This document shows, one piece after another, positions 29,816 through 39,700 of a DNA stretch of 64,000 nucleotides. The position numbers and the translations under genes were made by a program. Position 1 is the first letter of the stretch. Every line of letters begins with the position of its first letter. The notes under the pieces were generated by a model. It was not told where the DNA came from and did not search any database. It saw only the letters and a program-made list of their open reading frames with translations. Source of the stretch: Vibrio fluvialis (GTDB taxonomy: Bacteria; Pseudomonadota; Gammaproteobacteria; Enterobacterales; Vibrionaceae); NCBI RefSeq assembly GCF_900460245.1, contig NZ_UHIP01000001.1, positions 744,001 to 808,000 of the forward strand, read 5' to 3'.

Positions 29816-31909
29816 ATGAAGTTTACACTGCCATTTGCGGACAAATTGCCCAACATTCCTCAACGCAGCATGCCTGCCATCGGTGCGCCAGTTATGGTAC
29901 TGGCGACGTTGGCGATGGTGGTGTTGCCGATGCCCGCATTTCTGCTCGACCTCTTTTTTACCTTCAATATTGCCTTATCGATGGTGGTGCTGCTGGTAAC
30001 GGTTTACACACGCAGACCACTTGATTTCGCTGCATTCCCGACCGTACTGCTGATTGCAACCTTGCTACGTCTGGCGCTCAACGTCGCCTCAACTCGGGTG
30101 GTGTTGCTCTATGGTCATGAAGGCCCGGGAGCTGCGGGTAACGTGATTGAAGCGTTTGGTAACGTAGTGATTGGCGGCAACTACGCTGTCGGTCTGGTGG
30201 TGTTCTTAATCCTGATGATCATCAACTTTATGGTGGTCACCAAAGGTGCGGGCCGGATTTCTGAGGTAAGCGCTCGCTTTACATTGGATGCCTTGCCGGG
30301 TAAACAGATGGCGATTGATGCGGATCTCAACGCTGGTCTGATTGATCAAGAGCAAGCGCGTACTCGCCGTTTTGAAGTCACCAAAGAAGCGGACTTTTAC
30401 GGTTCGATGGATGGTGCGTCCAAGTTCGTCAAAGGGGACGCGATAGCCGGTATTCTGATCCTGTTTATCAACATTATCGGTGGCCTTACTATCGGGATGA
30501 TTCAATATGGTCTTGGCTTTGGCGAAGCGATTCAAATCTATACCTTGCTGACCATCGGTGACGGTCTGGTTGCTCAGATCCCGTCGCTGCTGCTCTCCAT
30601 CGGTGCCGCGATCATGGTAACGCGTCAAAATACCGATGAAGACATGGGACAGCAGGTCATTTTCCAGCTGTTCGACAATCCGAAAGCGCTGATGATTACC
30701 TCAGCCATTCTTGGCGTGATGGGGATTGTACCTGGCATGCCGCATTTTTCGTTTCTGACCCTGGCTATTTTGGCGGGGGGCAGTGCCTACATGATTCAGC
30801 GCAAACAGAAACAAGCCGAAAGCGATGCCAAACTGCCCGCGAAAATTGAAGGTGAAGCGCCAACACCACGCGAGTTGTCGTGGGATGATGTGCAGCCTGT
30901 CGATGTGATTGGTCTGGAAGTGGGTTATCGTTTGATTCCGCTGGTGGATCGCGATCAGGGCGGGGAACTGCTTGAGCGGGTAAAAGGCGTGCGCAAGAAG
31001 TTGTCACAAGATTTTGGTTTCCTCATTCCGCCGGTTCACATTCGTGACAACCTCGAACTCACGCCGAACAGTTACCGCATCACCTTGATGGGGGTTGCCG
31101 TGGGTGAAGCGGAGATTCGCCCGGATCAGGAACTGGCGATTAACCCGGGCCAGGTATACGGCATGATTGACGGTGAACACACCTATGACCCGGCATTTGG
31201 GCTGGAAGCGGTGTGGATTCGTGAAGAGCAACGTGAACATGCGCAAGCGCTCGGATACACCGTAGTTGACTCGTCAACCGTGCTGGCGACTCATTTGAGT
31301 CAACTGCTGACCAACAATGCTGCCCAGCTGATTGGTCATGAAGAAGTGCAGAATCTGCTTGAAATGCTGAGCCGTTCTGCGCCGCGTCTGGTGGATGGTT
31401 TTGTTCCGGATCAACTGGCGTTGGGTGTGGTCGTTAAAGTACTGCAGAACCTGTTGCACGAAGCCATTCCGATTCGCGATATTCGAACCATTGTGCAAAC
31501 CCTGTCTGAGTATTCCAGTAAGAGTCAAGAACCCGACATTCTGACGGCCGCGGTACGGATTGCGTTGAAACGTCTAATCGTCCAAGAAATCAATGGTATA
31601 GAGCCTGAGCTGCCGGTGATTACCCTGATCCCTGAGCTGGAACAAATTTTGCATCAGACCATGCAAGCTTCAGGGGGAGAATCGGCAGGTATTGAGCCTG
31701 GATTGGCGGAGCGGCTGCAGATGGCATTGAGTCAGGCAACGCAGGAGCAAGAGCTGAAAGGCGAACCTGCGGTACTGCTGACATCCGGTGTGCTGCGCTC
31801 GACATTGGCCAAGTTCGTCAAGAACACCATTCCAAACCTGAGAGTGCTGTCGTATCAAGAGATACCAGACGAAAAACAAATTCGCATTGTGCAGGCGGTT
31901 GGTAACTAA
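29816..31909 (+). CDS. flhA: Flagellar biosynthesis protein FlhA
   Basis: Export-gate component of the flagellar type III secretion system. The 697 residues have about eight N-terminal membrane helices (PVMVLATLAMVVLPMPAFLLD onward), a conserved cytoplasmic FHIPEP loop region (AGRISEVSARFTLDALPGKQMAIDADLNAG, in parts) and a large C-terminal domain that docks chaperones. First gene of a flagellar-chemotaxis operon reading through to the DUF2802 gene. Confidence 0.97.
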   Translation: MKFTLPFADKLPNIPQRSMPAIGAPVMVLATLAMVVLPMPAFLLDLFFTFNIALSMVVLLVTVYTRRPLDFAAFPTVLLIATLLRLALNVASTRVVLLYGHEGPGAAGNVIEAFGNVVIGGNYAVGLVVFLILMIINFMVVTKGAGRISEVSARFTLDALPGKQMAIDADLNAGLIDQEQARTRRFEVTKEADFYGSMDGASKFVKGDAIAGILILFINIIGGLTIGMIQYGLGFGEAIQIYTLLTIGDGLVAQIPSLLLSIGAAIMVTRQNTDEDMGQQVIFQLFDNPKALMITSAILGVMGIVPGMPHFSFLTLAILAGGSAYMIQRKQKQAESDAKLPAKIEGEAPTPRELSWDDVQPVDVIGLEVGYRLIPLVDRDQGGELLERVKGVRKKLSQDFGFLIPPVHIRDNLELTPNSYRITLMGVAVGEAEIRPDQELAINPGQVYGMIDGEHTYDPAFGLEAVWIREEQREHAQALGYTVVDSSTVLATHLSQLLTNNAAQLIGHEEVQNLLEMLSRSAPRLVDGFVPDQLALGVVVKVLQNLLHEAIPIRDIRTIVQTLSEYSSKSQEPDILTAAVRIALKRLIVQEINGIEPELPVITLIPELEQILHQTMQASGGESAGIEPGLAERLQMALSQATQEQELKGEPAVLLTSGVLRSTLAKFVKNTIPNLRVLSYQEIPDEKQIRIVQAVGN

Positions 31910-31938
31910 CCTTCTCACATAAATAATGGATAGCTGCT

Positions 31939-33435
31939 TTGAAAATTAAACGATTTTTTGCCAAAGACATGAGAACAGCGCTGCTTCAGGTTAAAGAAGA
32001 ACTGGGCGCGGAGGCGGTGATCATGTCAAACAAAAAAGTCGCGGGTGGCGTCGAAATCGTGGCGGCGGTGGATGGAGAAACAACCTCCGTTGCTCCGGCG
32101 GTGACGAAACAGTACGGTTCACAACCAAGACACATCGGCACTCAGGCGTCACCGAAGCTCCAAAGCACGCCTTCCCGACGCGAACTGCAAGATGACCGGG
32201 TAAGCCTGAACAATGGTTCAAGCAACGGCGCATCAATGACTCAGCGTTTTGCCAACATGCTAAAGCAGTACAGTAATGGTGCGCATGAGGAAGAGTCGCA
32301 GTATCGCGCCGAGAATGAAGACTCGCTGTCGGCTTTGCTTAAGCGTCAGACTGACACTCGCACGACAGAGAGCCGCTCTTCGCTGGCCCGCCAGCTCAAC
32401 AGCGATTCTCCGCTGGCGAAACTGATTGCTGAAGAACGTTCCGAGGCTCGGGCTCGTCCGCGTTTGGATCCGTCGCGCTACGAACGTCAGCGCGAAGAAG
32501 ACACGCCAATGGCAGCCAACGAGCTGGAAAATATGCGTGAAGAGATGACCTCTATTCGCCGCCTGTTGGAACATCAGGTTTCTGGGTTGATGTGGCAGGA
32601 AGTGGAACGTCGCGAACCGCTGCGTGCCATGTTGATTAAACGTCTGGAACGTATGGGTGTCTCTCTGGACCTGGCCGACCAGCTGGCCTGTTACATTCCG
32701 GAAGATACGCAACCGCAAAAAGCGTGGAAAGCACTGCTGGGTCTGGTTTCAGACCAGATTCCAGTGGTGAAGCAAGATATTCTCAAACGTGGCGGCGTGG
32801 TGGCGCTGCTTGGACCTACCGGTGTTGGTAAAACGACCACGGTGGCGAAGCTGGCGGCACGCGCGGCGATGGAATACGGTTCGGACAACGTTGCCCTGGT
32901 GACAACCGACACTTACCGTATCGGCGCCCATGAGCAATTATCCATTTATGGAAGAATTATGGGTTGTCCTGTAAGAGTTGCTAAAGATTCCAAAGAGTTA
33001 GCCGATGTAATATATCAGCTACGCAATCGTCGCCTAATTTTGGTGGATACAGCAGGCATGGGACAGCGCGATGTGCGCCTGTCTGAGCAACTCGATACCC
33101 TCATGCAAGAGAGTGGAGAAGTCATCCACAGTTATCTGGTGTTACCTGCCACGGCGCAACGCAAAGTGTTGCAGGAAACCATTGAGCACTTTAGAAGAAT
33201 TCCTCTTTCAGGGTGCATTATGACCAAGCTCGACGAATGCCTGAGCTTAGGTGAATTTGTTAGTGTTGTAGTTCAAAATTCGTTGCCTGTGGCGTACATC
33301 GCCAATGGTCAGCGTGTACCCGAAGATATAGTGATTGCTCAGCCCAAATATATGGTTGCGAAAGCAAACGAGTTGCTAGAGAAGTCGACAGAGAATGAAC
33401 CTCACTACTGGAACAGTGATTCAGAAAGATTCTAG
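31939..33435 (+). CDS. flhF: Flagellar GTPase, polar placement factor FlhF
   Basis: SRP-family GTPase that sets the cell pole for the flagellum. The 498 residues have a variable basic N-terminal region with MKIKRFFAKDMRTAL, then the NG domain with GPTGVGKTTTVAKLAAR, LVTTDTYRIGA, LVDTAGMGQRD and TKLDE. TTG start, matching the family. Works with FlhG, the next gene. Confidence 0.96.
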   Translation: MKIKRFFAKDMRTALLQVKEELGAEAVIMSNKKVAGGVEIVAAVDGETTSVAPAVTKQYGSQPRHIGTQASPKLQSTPSRRELQDDRVSLNNGSSNGASMTQRFANMLKQYSNGAHEEESQYRAENEDSLSALLKRQTDTRTTESRSSLARQLNSDSPLAKLIAEERSEARARPRLDPSRYERQREEDTPMAANELENMREEMTSIRRLLEHQVSGLMWQEVERREPLRAMLIKRLERMGVSLDLADQLACYIPEDTQPQKAWKALLGLVSDQIPVVKQDILKRGGVVALLGPTGVGKTTTVAKLAARAAMEYGSDNVALVTTDTYRIGAHEQLSIYGRIMGCPVRVAKDSKELADVIYQLRNRRLILVDTAGMGQRDVRLSEQLDTLMQESGEVIHSYLVLPATAQRKVLQETIEHFRRIPLSGCIMTKLDECLSLGEFVSVVVQNSLPVAYIANGQRVPEDIVIAQPKYMVAKANELLEKSTENEPHYWNSDSERF

Positions 33436-33448
33436 GCGGCGGACAGAT

Positions 33449-34336
33449 ATGACAAACAAAATGATATATGACCAAGCAAGCGGCTTACGTCGTTTAACCC
33501 AACCCTCTGTAACCAAAGTCATCGCGGTGACTGGTGGTAAAGGCGGTGTGGGCAAATCAAATGTGACTCTGGGTATGGCCATTTGCATGGCACGCCAGGG
33601 CAAAAAAGTCATGGTGCTGGATGCTGACCTGGGATTAGCGAACGTGGACGTGATGCTCGGCATTCGTCCTAAGCGCAACTTAGGCCATGTGTTGGCCGGT
33701 GAATGTGAGCTGAAAGATGCTATCGTAGAAGGACCACATGGGATTAAAATCATCCCGGCGACTTCTGGTACGCAATCCATGACTGAGCTGTCACACGCTC
33801 AGCACGTGGGGTTGATTCGTGCCTTCGGTTCGTTGGAAGATGAGATGGACATTCTGTTGGTGGATACTGCAGCAGGTATCTCCGACATGGTGGTCAGCTT
33901 CTCGCGTGCTGCGCAAGATGTTGTGCTGGTGGTGTGTGATGAACCCACTTCTATCACAGATGCATATGCACTGATCAAACTTTTGAGCAGAGAACATCAG
34001 GTTCAGCGATTTAAGATTGTTGCCAACATGGTCAGAAGCTATCGTGAAGGACGAGAGTTGTTCGCGAAACTGACACTGGTCACCGAGCGCTTCTTGAATG
34101 TAAGCCTTGAACTTGTCGCCTGTATTCCTCTGGACGACAACGTGCGTCAGGCAGTAAAAAGACAGAAAATCGTGGTGGATGCTTATCCGCGTTCACCCGC
34201 ATCGCTGGCGATCAGCTCTTTGGCGAACAAGGCCTTAACCTGGCCGATCCCGAGAACCCCGAGTGGGCATCTGGAATTTTTCGTCGAAAGGCTGCTTAAC
34301 CGGTCAGAAATAGTAGGGGAACCATTCGGTGAATAA
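33449..34336 (+). CDS. flhG: MinD-like ATPase FlhG (flagellar number regulator)
   Basis: Limits flagellar number by acting on FlhF and, in vibrios, on FlrA. The ATPase has the deviant Walker A GGKGGVGKSN and the switch LLVDTAAGISD. The N-terminal YDQASGLRRL is the DQAxxLR motif that activates the FlhF GTPase. I chose the ATG at 33449 (MTNKMIYDQ), giving 295 residues; an earlier in-frame ATG lies inside flhF. Overlaps fliA by 8 bases. Confidence 0.96.
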   Translation: MTNKMIYDQASGLRRLTQPSVTKVIAVTGGKGGVGKSNVTLGMAICMARQGKKVMVLDADLGLANVDVMLGIRPKRNLGHVLAGECELKDAIVEGPHGIKIIPATSGTQSMTELSHAQHVGLIRAFGSLEDEMDILLVDTAAGISDMVVSFSRAAQDVVLVVCDEPTSITDAYALIKLLSREHQVQRFKIVANMVRSYREGRELFAKLTLVTERFLNVSLELVACIPLDDNVRQAVKRQKIVVDAYPRSPASLAISSLANKALTWPIPRTPSGHLEFFVERLLNRSEIVGEPFGE

Positions 34337-35063
34337 AGCGCTTACTTATGATCAATACGGCAATATCAATAGCCAGAAATTGTTTCTGGAAAAATATTCC
34401 GTATTGGTTAAGCGTATAGCTCATCACTTAATCGGGCGTTTACCTCCTAGTGTACTCATTGAAGATTTAATACAAGCCGGCATGGTCGGCTTACTTGAAG
34501 CGCAAAAGAACTACGACGGAAGTAAAGGTGCGAGTTTTGAAACCTACGCTGGTATTCGTATTCGAGGCGCGATGCTCGACGATATTCGGCGGGGCGACTG
34601 GGTGCCACGCTCGGTACACAAACATAACCGGGAAATCAGTCAGGCAATTGCAGAACTGGAAGGGATCCTAAATCGTGACCCGTCCGATACAGAAGTCGCA
34701 AAACACCTGGGTATGTCGTTAGATCAATACCATAGCGTGTTAACCGACATAAACTGTTCGCGAATTGTCGGAATTGAAGATCTGGGAGTGACGGATGACG
34801 CCATTTCGCCTGTGGACGATGATGAAGACAACTCTCCTTTCAAAGGGGTTGCCGACGAATCGTTCCGTAAAGCATTGGTTGAGTCAATAAAATCGCTTCC
34901 TGAGCGTGAAGCCTTAGTACTTTCGCTCTATTATGATGAAGAACTAAACTTGAAAGAAATTGGGGAAGTACTTGGCGTGAGTGAGTCCCGCGTGAGCCAA
35001 ATACTGAGCCAAGCAATGCAACGTCTGCGAACCAAGTTGAGTTCCTGGACACAAAACGACTAA
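34329..35063 (+). CDS. fliA: RNA polymerase sigma-28 factor for flagellar genes
   Basis: Directs late flagellar and chemotaxis transcription. The 244 residues have region 2 (LIEDLIQAGMVGLLEAQKNY, FETYAGIRIRGAMLDDIRR), region 3 and region 4 (LPEREALVLSLYYDEELNLKEIG with VSESRVSQILSQA). GTG start within the end of flhG. Its activity depends on export of FlgM, encoded elsewhere. Confidence 0.96.
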   Translation: MNKALTYDQYGNINSQKLFLEKYSVLVKRIAHHLIGRLPPSVLIEDLIQAGMVGLLEAQKNYDGSKGASFETYAGIRIRGAMLDDIRRGDWVPRSVHKHNREISQAIAELEGILNRDPSDTEVAKHLGMSLDQYHSVLTDINCSRIVGIEDLGVTDDAISPVDDDEDNSPFKGVADESFRKALVESIKSLPEREALVLSLYYDEELNLKEIGEVLGVSESRVSQILSQAMQRLRTKLSSWTQND

Positions 35064-35096
35064 ATATCACTGATTTCGAACTCAGTGGAGGCAATT

Positions 35097-35531
35097 TTGA
35101 ATAAAAACATGAAAATCCTTATTGTTGACGATTTTTCAACAATGCGCCGTATTGTAAAAAACCTTCTTCGTGACCTGGGTTTCAACAACACTCAGGAAGC
35201 GGACGATGGCTTGACGGCTTTGCCTATGCTTAAAAAGGGTGAATTTGATTTCGTGGTGACAGATTGGAATATGCCTGGTATGCAAGGCATTGATCTTCTG
35301 AGAAACATTCGTGCGGATGAAGAGTTGAAACATCTTCCTGTCCTGATGATCACAGCTGAAGCAAAACGTGAGCAGATCATCGAAGCAGCTCAAGCGGGCG
35401 TTAACGGTTACATCGTTAAGCCATTCACAGCGAGCGGCGACTCTGAAAGAAAAACTAGAAAAAATCTTCGAGCGTCTCTAAAACTTTCGTTTAGACAAAA
35501 GTTTGCTCTATTCAAACGCGTGAAAGGCTAA
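35097..35531 (+). pseudogene. cheY: Chemotaxis response regulator CheY with a frameshifted C-terminus
   Basis: The first ~110 residues are a normal flagellar CheY: the acidic pair in LIVDDFST, the phospho-acceptor aspartate in [10 protein letters not shown], the threonine in MITAEAK and the lysine in YIVKPF. After KPFTA the frame changes: the sequence acagcgAgcggcgactctg should read acagcggcgactctg, giving [16 protein letters not shown] and a stop at 35479-35481 as in other vibrios. The extra 4 bases (about 35430-35436) make the frame run to 35531 with 32 unrelated basic residues replacing helix alpha-5. TTG at 35097 is the likely start (GGAGG 5 bases upstream); ATG 35109 and GTG 35085 are alternatives. 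Either a natural mutation or a sequence error. Confidence 0.8.
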
Positions 35532-35538
35532 TTACAGG

Positions 35539-36255
35539 ATGATTTCATTAGAACAAGCCAAAGAACTCGTTCAATTGCTTGAGAATGGACAGCAGGACAG
35601 CGCGAACCTTCTGGTTAAGCAGCTGTATGAATCGGAACGCAACCCAATGTTGCAAGAGATCGGCGCCTTGACGCGCGATCTGCACGATTCCCTGAATCAA
35701 TTCCATATCGATGAGCGAATGAGTCAGATAGCCAATGACGAAATTCCTGATGCCCGAGACAGATTGCATTACGTCATTGAAAAAACCGAAGTCGCAGCGA
35801 ACAAAACCATGGATGCCGTGGATCGTTGTATGCCGATTGCAGACAGTTTGCACGAAAGCTTACTGTTGGTTCGCCCTCAGTGGAACGAACTGATGCATGG
35901 CAAAATTGAACTGAGTGAGTTCAAAGCCCTGTGTCACCGTATCGATAATATTCTCTCCCAAATCGAAGGTGACAGTAGTGAGCTACGTGGTCAATTAACC
36001 GAAATTCTGATGGCTCAAGACTTCCAGGACCTAACCGGACAAATCATTCGTCGCGTGATCACGCTGGTGAATGAAGTTGAAAAACGTCTGGTCGATATTT
36101 TGACAGTCTTTGGTACCAATCAAATAGAACAACAAGATAAAGCCAAGAAAGCATCAACTGAGCCTGAGGGACCAATTCTCAACCCTCACGAACGCAGTGA
36201 CGCGGTTTCATCTCAAGACGAAGTAGACGACTTGCTATCGAGTCTTGGATTTTAG
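35539..36255 (+). CDS. cheZ: Protein phosphatase CheZ
   Basis: Dephosphorylates CheY-P. The 238 residues are mostly long helices forming the four-helix bundle, with AQDFQDLTGQIIRRV holding the catalytic glutamine, and the C-terminal peptide DEVDDLLSSLGF that docks onto the CheY alpha4-beta5-alpha5 face. That docking face is what the cheY frameshift would damage. Lies 7 bases after the shifted cheY stop, and 57 bases after the expected one. Confidence 0.96.
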   Translation: MISLEQAKELVQLLENGQQDSANLLVKQLYESERNPMLQEIGALTRDLHDSLNQFHIDERMSQIANDEIPDARDRLHYVIEKTEVAANKTMDAVDRCMPIADSLHESLLLVRPQWNELMHGKIELSEFKALCHRIDNILSQIEGDSSELRGQLTEILMAQDFQDLTGQIIRRVITLVNEVEKRLVDILTVFGTNQIEQQDKAKKASTEPEGPILNPHERSDAVSSQDEVDDLLSSLGF

Positions 36256-36264
36256 GGGTAACGT

Positions 36265-38535
36265 ATGAGCTACGATTTAGACGAAGATATTCTTCAGGAC
36301 TTTTTGGTTGAAGCGGGTGAGATTCTCGAATTGCTCTCAGAACAGCTGGTTGAGCTAGAGAACAATCCGGAAGACCGAGATCTTTTAAACGCTATTTTCC
36401 GCGGCTTTCATACCGTAAAAGGCGGTGCGGGTTTCTTATCCCTGACCGAACTGGTTGAAACGTGTCACGGTGCTGAAAACGTGTTCGATATTCTTCGAAA
36501 CGGTCAGCGCAGTGTGTCACCGAGCCTGATGGATACCATGTTGCGCGCGCTGGACACCGTTAACGAACAGTTCCGTGCTGTGCAAGATCATGAACCTCTT
36601 GAACCTGCCGATCCGCAACTGCTCGACGAGCTGCACCACTTGTGCCGTCCTGAGTCTGAAGATGAAGCTCATGCAGAGGTTGAAGAGCCAGTAATCGAAG
36701 ATGTGGTCGAAGAGATTGTTGAACCTGAAGTTGTTGCCAGTACTCCGGTGAGCGCCGTTGCGGCTGATTCTATCGACGACATCACAGAAGACGAATTTGA
36801 GAAATTGTTGGACGAGTTGCATGGCAAAGGCCGTGCGCCAGGTGCTGACACTCAACAAGCTGAACCTGTCGCTCAGGCACCCAAAACGCCAGCGCCGACG
36901 CCTGCCAGTAGTGATGCCGGTGGCGATATCACCGATGACGAGTTCGAACGTCTTCTGGATGAACTGCACGGCAAAGGTAAAGGCCCGTCTGTCAATACTC
37001 CGGCAGAACCTGAAAAGCCAAAAGCACCTGCGCCAACGGCTAAAGCGTCAGCGCCTAAGTCGCCTTCAGACAGCGACTTGATGACAGACGAAGAGTTTGA
37101 AAAGCTGCTGGATGAATTGCACGGTGTGGGTAAAGGCCCTTCTATCGAAGAGCTGGAGATGGCGACTCGCCCGGTAAGCGAAAATCCAAAGCCTGCACCT
37201 ACGCCAGCGCCTAAAGCTCCAGCCGCGAAACCAGCACCGGCGGCGGCTCAGACAACACCGAAAGTGGCTGCGGCCAAAGCGGCACCTGCACCAAAAGTGA
37301 TTGATGATTCAAGCGAGAAACGCGAAGTCGCTGCGGGTGGCGCGAAGAAAGCTCAGGCAGAAGCCACAGTTCGGGTGGATACGTCAACGCTGGATACCAT
37401 CATGAACATGGTTGGTGAACTGGTACTGGTTCGTAACCGTCTGCTGAGCCTAGGCCTCAACAGCAACGACGAAGAGATGTCGAAAGCGGTCGCAAACCTG
37501 GATGTCGTGACTGCTGACTTGCAAGGCGCGGTGATGAAAACCCGCATGCAGCCAATCAAGAAAGTCTTTGGCCGCTTCCCTCGCGTTGTGCGTGATTTGG
37601 CGCGTAACCTAAATAAAGACATCGTGCTGGAGATGCGCGGTGAAGAGACCGATCTGGATAAAAACCTGGTTGAAGCGCTGGCGGATCCACTGATTCACTT
37701 GGTGCGCAACTCGGTTGACCACGGTATCGAAATGCCGAACGCTCGTGTTAAAGCGGGTAAACCACGTACCGGTAAAGTGATTCTTTCTGCGTCGCAGGAA
37801 GGGGACCATATTGAGCTGGCGATCGTCGACGACGGCGGCGGTATGGATCCGAATAAACTGCGCAGTATCGCAGTGAAGCGCGGCATGATGGACGAAGATG
37901 CGGCTTCGCGTCTGTCCGACAAAGAGTGTTTCAACCTGATCTTTATGCCGGGCTTCTCAAGTAAAGAGCAAATTTCGGATATCTCGGGTCGTGGCGTAGG
38001 AATGGATGTGGTGAAAACCGCCATCAACACACTGAACGGTTCGATTGATATCGATTCTGAGATGGGCAAAGGCACCAAGATCACGATTAAAGTGCCGCTG
38101 ACTCTGGCGATTCTTCCAACGCTGATGGTTGGTGTTGCCGGTCACCCATTCGCGCTGCCATTGGCGAGCGTCAATGAAATTTTCCATCTGGATTTAAGTC
38201 GCACCAACGTGGTTGATGGGCAGCTAACCATCATCGTTCGTGATAAATCGATTCCACTGTTCTATCTGCAAAACTGGCTGGCGCCAAAAGCAGGTAAAGT
38301 GCAAGCTCGTAAAGGGCATGGCCATGTAGTGATCGTCCAGATTGGCAGCCAACGCGTTGGTTTCGTGGTTGACGCTCTGATTGGGCAGGAAGAAGTGGTG
38401 ATCAAGCCACTGGACAAACTGCTGCAAGGTACGCCGGGTATGGCGGGCGCAACCATCACCAGTGATGGTCATATCGCACTCATTCTTGATGTGCCGGATT
38501 TGTTGAAACAGTACGCTGCTGCTTCTCGAATCTAG
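36265..38535 (+). CDS. cheA: Chemotaxis histidine kinase CheA
   Basis: Kinase of the chemoreceptor arrays, 756 residues. P1 Hpt domain with phospho-His49 in FRGFHTVKGGAGF; then a long Pro/Ala-rich linker (about 125-370) with three copies of the motif D(E/D)EFE(K/R)LLDELHGKGKGP near residues 171, 220 and 271; then P3 dimerisation (VRVDTSTLDTIMNMVGELV), P4 ATPase (LVRNSVDHGIE, DDGGGMD, GRGVGMDVV) and P5 CheW-like. I see no typical P2 domain. In vibrios the linker contains a segment bound by ParP for polar localisation; the repeats may be part of it. Confidence 0.96.
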   Translation: MSYDLDEDILQDFLVEAGEILELLSEQLVELENNPEDRDLLNAIFRGFHTVKGGAGFLSLTELVETCHGAENVFDILRNGQRSVSPSLMDTMLRALDTVNEQFRAVQDHEPLEPADPQLLDELHHLCRPESEDEAHAEVEEPVIEDVVEEIVEPEVVASTPVSAVAADSIDDITEDEFEKLLDELHGKGRAPGADTQQAEPVAQAPKTPAPTPASSDAGGDITDDEFERLLDELHGKGKGPSVNTPAEPEKPKAPAPTAKASAPKSPSDSDLMTDEEFEKLLDELHGVGKGPSIEELEMATRPVSENPKPAPTPAPKAPAAKPAPAAAQTTPKVAAAKAAPAPKVIDDSSEKREVAAGGAKKAQAEATVRVDTSTLDTIMNMVGELVLVRNRLLSLGLNSNDEEMSKAVANLDVVTADLQGAVMKTRMQPIKKVFGRFPRVVRDLARNLNKDIVLEMRGEETDLDKNLVEALADPLIHLVRNSVDHGIEMPNARVKAGKPRTGKVILSASQEGDHIELAIVDDGGGMDPNKLRSIAVKRGMMDEDAASRLSDKECFNLIFMPGFSSKEQISDISGRGVGMDVVKTAINTLNGSIDIDSEMGKGTKITIKVPLTLAILPTLMVGVAGHPFALPLASVNEIFHLDLSRTNVVDGQLTIIVRDKSIPLFYLQNWLAPKAGKVQARKGHGHVVIVQIGSQRVGFVVDALIGQEEVVIKPLDKLLQGTPGMAGATITSDGHIALILDVPDLLKQYAAASRI

Positions 38536-38560
38536 TTGACCACCTAAGATAAGGATAACT

Positions 38561-39691
38561 ATGGCGATTAGAGTATTAGTTGTTGATGATTCAAGCTTCT
38601 TCCGACGTCGTGTGAGTGAAATCATCAACTCCGAATCGCGCTTAGAAGTGATTGATGTCGCGACTAACGGCAGAGAGGCGGTGGACAAAGCACAGCGTCT
38701 CAAACCCGATGTCATTACGATGGATATTGAAATGCCAGTCATGGACGGTATCACTGCCGTCCGTGAGATCATGGCATCCAATCCGACGCCAATTCTGATG
38801 TTTTCATCGCTGACGCACGATGGTGCGAAAGCGACGCTGGATGCGCTGGATGCCGGTGCGCTGGATTTCTTACCGAAGAAATTTGAAGATATCGCGCGTA
38901 ACCGTGACGAAGCGGTTGCGCTGCTGCAACAACGCGTGTTGCAAATTGCCGCGAAGAAAGCGTTTATGCGCCGCCCGGTCGTATCTCGTCCGGCTGTGTC
39001 ATCACCTGCGCCAACTTCTGGCTCAAGTTTGCTTAACCGGACTCAGCCAACGACTCCGTCATTGAGTCCAAGCAGACCCGTTGCGGCGGCAACGCGTTTC
39101 AAAGCCTCCGGTAAGAAATATCAGCTTACAGCTATCGGTACTTCGACGGGTGGTCCGGTCGCATTGCAAAAGATTCTCACCAAGCTACCTGCAAATTATC
39201 CGCATCCGATTGTGTTGATTCAGCACATGCCTGCGACCTTTACCGCCGCATTCGCCAGTCGTCTGAACTCATTATGCAAGATTGAAGTGAAAGAAGCGGA
39301 AGATGGTGATGTGCTGCGTCCTGGTGTCGCTTATCTGGCGCCGGGCGGTAAACAAATGATGCTGGAAGGGCGTCCTGGCGCGGCTAAGCTGCGCATTATT
39401 GATGGCGGTGAGCGCATGAATTATAAGCCGTGTGTAGATGTCACCTTTGGTTCAGCGTCCAAAGTTTACGGCGATAAAGTGTTGTCGATGGTACTGACCG
39501 GAATGGGCGCTGATGGCCGCGAAGGTGCGCGTATGCTCAAGAATGCAGGCGCGACTATCTGGGCACAGGATGAAGAGAGTTGCGTGGTGTATGGCATGCC
39601 GCAAGCCGTCGCAAAAGCCGGTATTTCGAGTGAAGATTTACCTCTGGATCGCATTGCAGAGCGCATGCTGGTCGAAGTCGGTTTGGCCTAA
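38561..39691 (+). CDS. cheB: Chemotaxis response regulator protein-glutamate methylesterase CheB
   Basis: Removes methyl groups from chemoreceptors. Receiver domain with phospho-acceptor Asp55 ([11 protein letters not shown]), a linker of about 60 residues, and the esterase domain with catalytic serine in IGTSTGGP, histidine in LIQHMP and aspartate in TGMGADG. 376 residues. Follows cheA by 25 bases. CheR is not in this cluster. Confidence 0.96.
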   Translation: MAIRVLVVDDSSFFRRRVSEIINSESRLEVIDVATNGREAVDKAQRLKPDVITMDIEMPVMDGITAVREIMASNPTPILMFSSLTHDGAKATLDALDAGALDFLPKKFEDIARNRDEAVALLQQRVLQIAAKKAFMRRPVVSRPAVSSPAPTSGSSLLNRTQPTTPSLSPSRPVAAATRFKASGKKYQLTAIGTSTGGPVALQKILTKLPANYPHPIVLIQHMPATFTAAFASRLNSLCKIEVKEAEDGDVLRPGVAYLAPGGKQMMLEGRPGAAKLRIIDGGERMNYKPCVDVTFGSASKVYGDKVLSMVLTGMGADGREGARMLKNAGATIWAQDEESCVVYGMPQAVAKAGISSEDLPLDRIAERMLVEVGLA

Positions 39692-39700
39692 GGAAGCGCA

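Noticed and set aside
29665..30024. 119-codon frame overlapping the flhA start
   Set aside because: It covers the sigma-54 promoter and the conserved flhA N-terminus in another frame and has no family match.
33395..33448. Upstream ATG for flhG inside flhF
   Set aside because: The ATG at 33449 gives the usual length and the DQAxxLR motif at the N-terminus.
36775..37145. CheA linker repeats as DNA tandem repeats or CRISPR-like array
   Set aside because: The repetition is at protein level with synonymous differences in DNA and in-frame spacing; it is a protein motif repeat.
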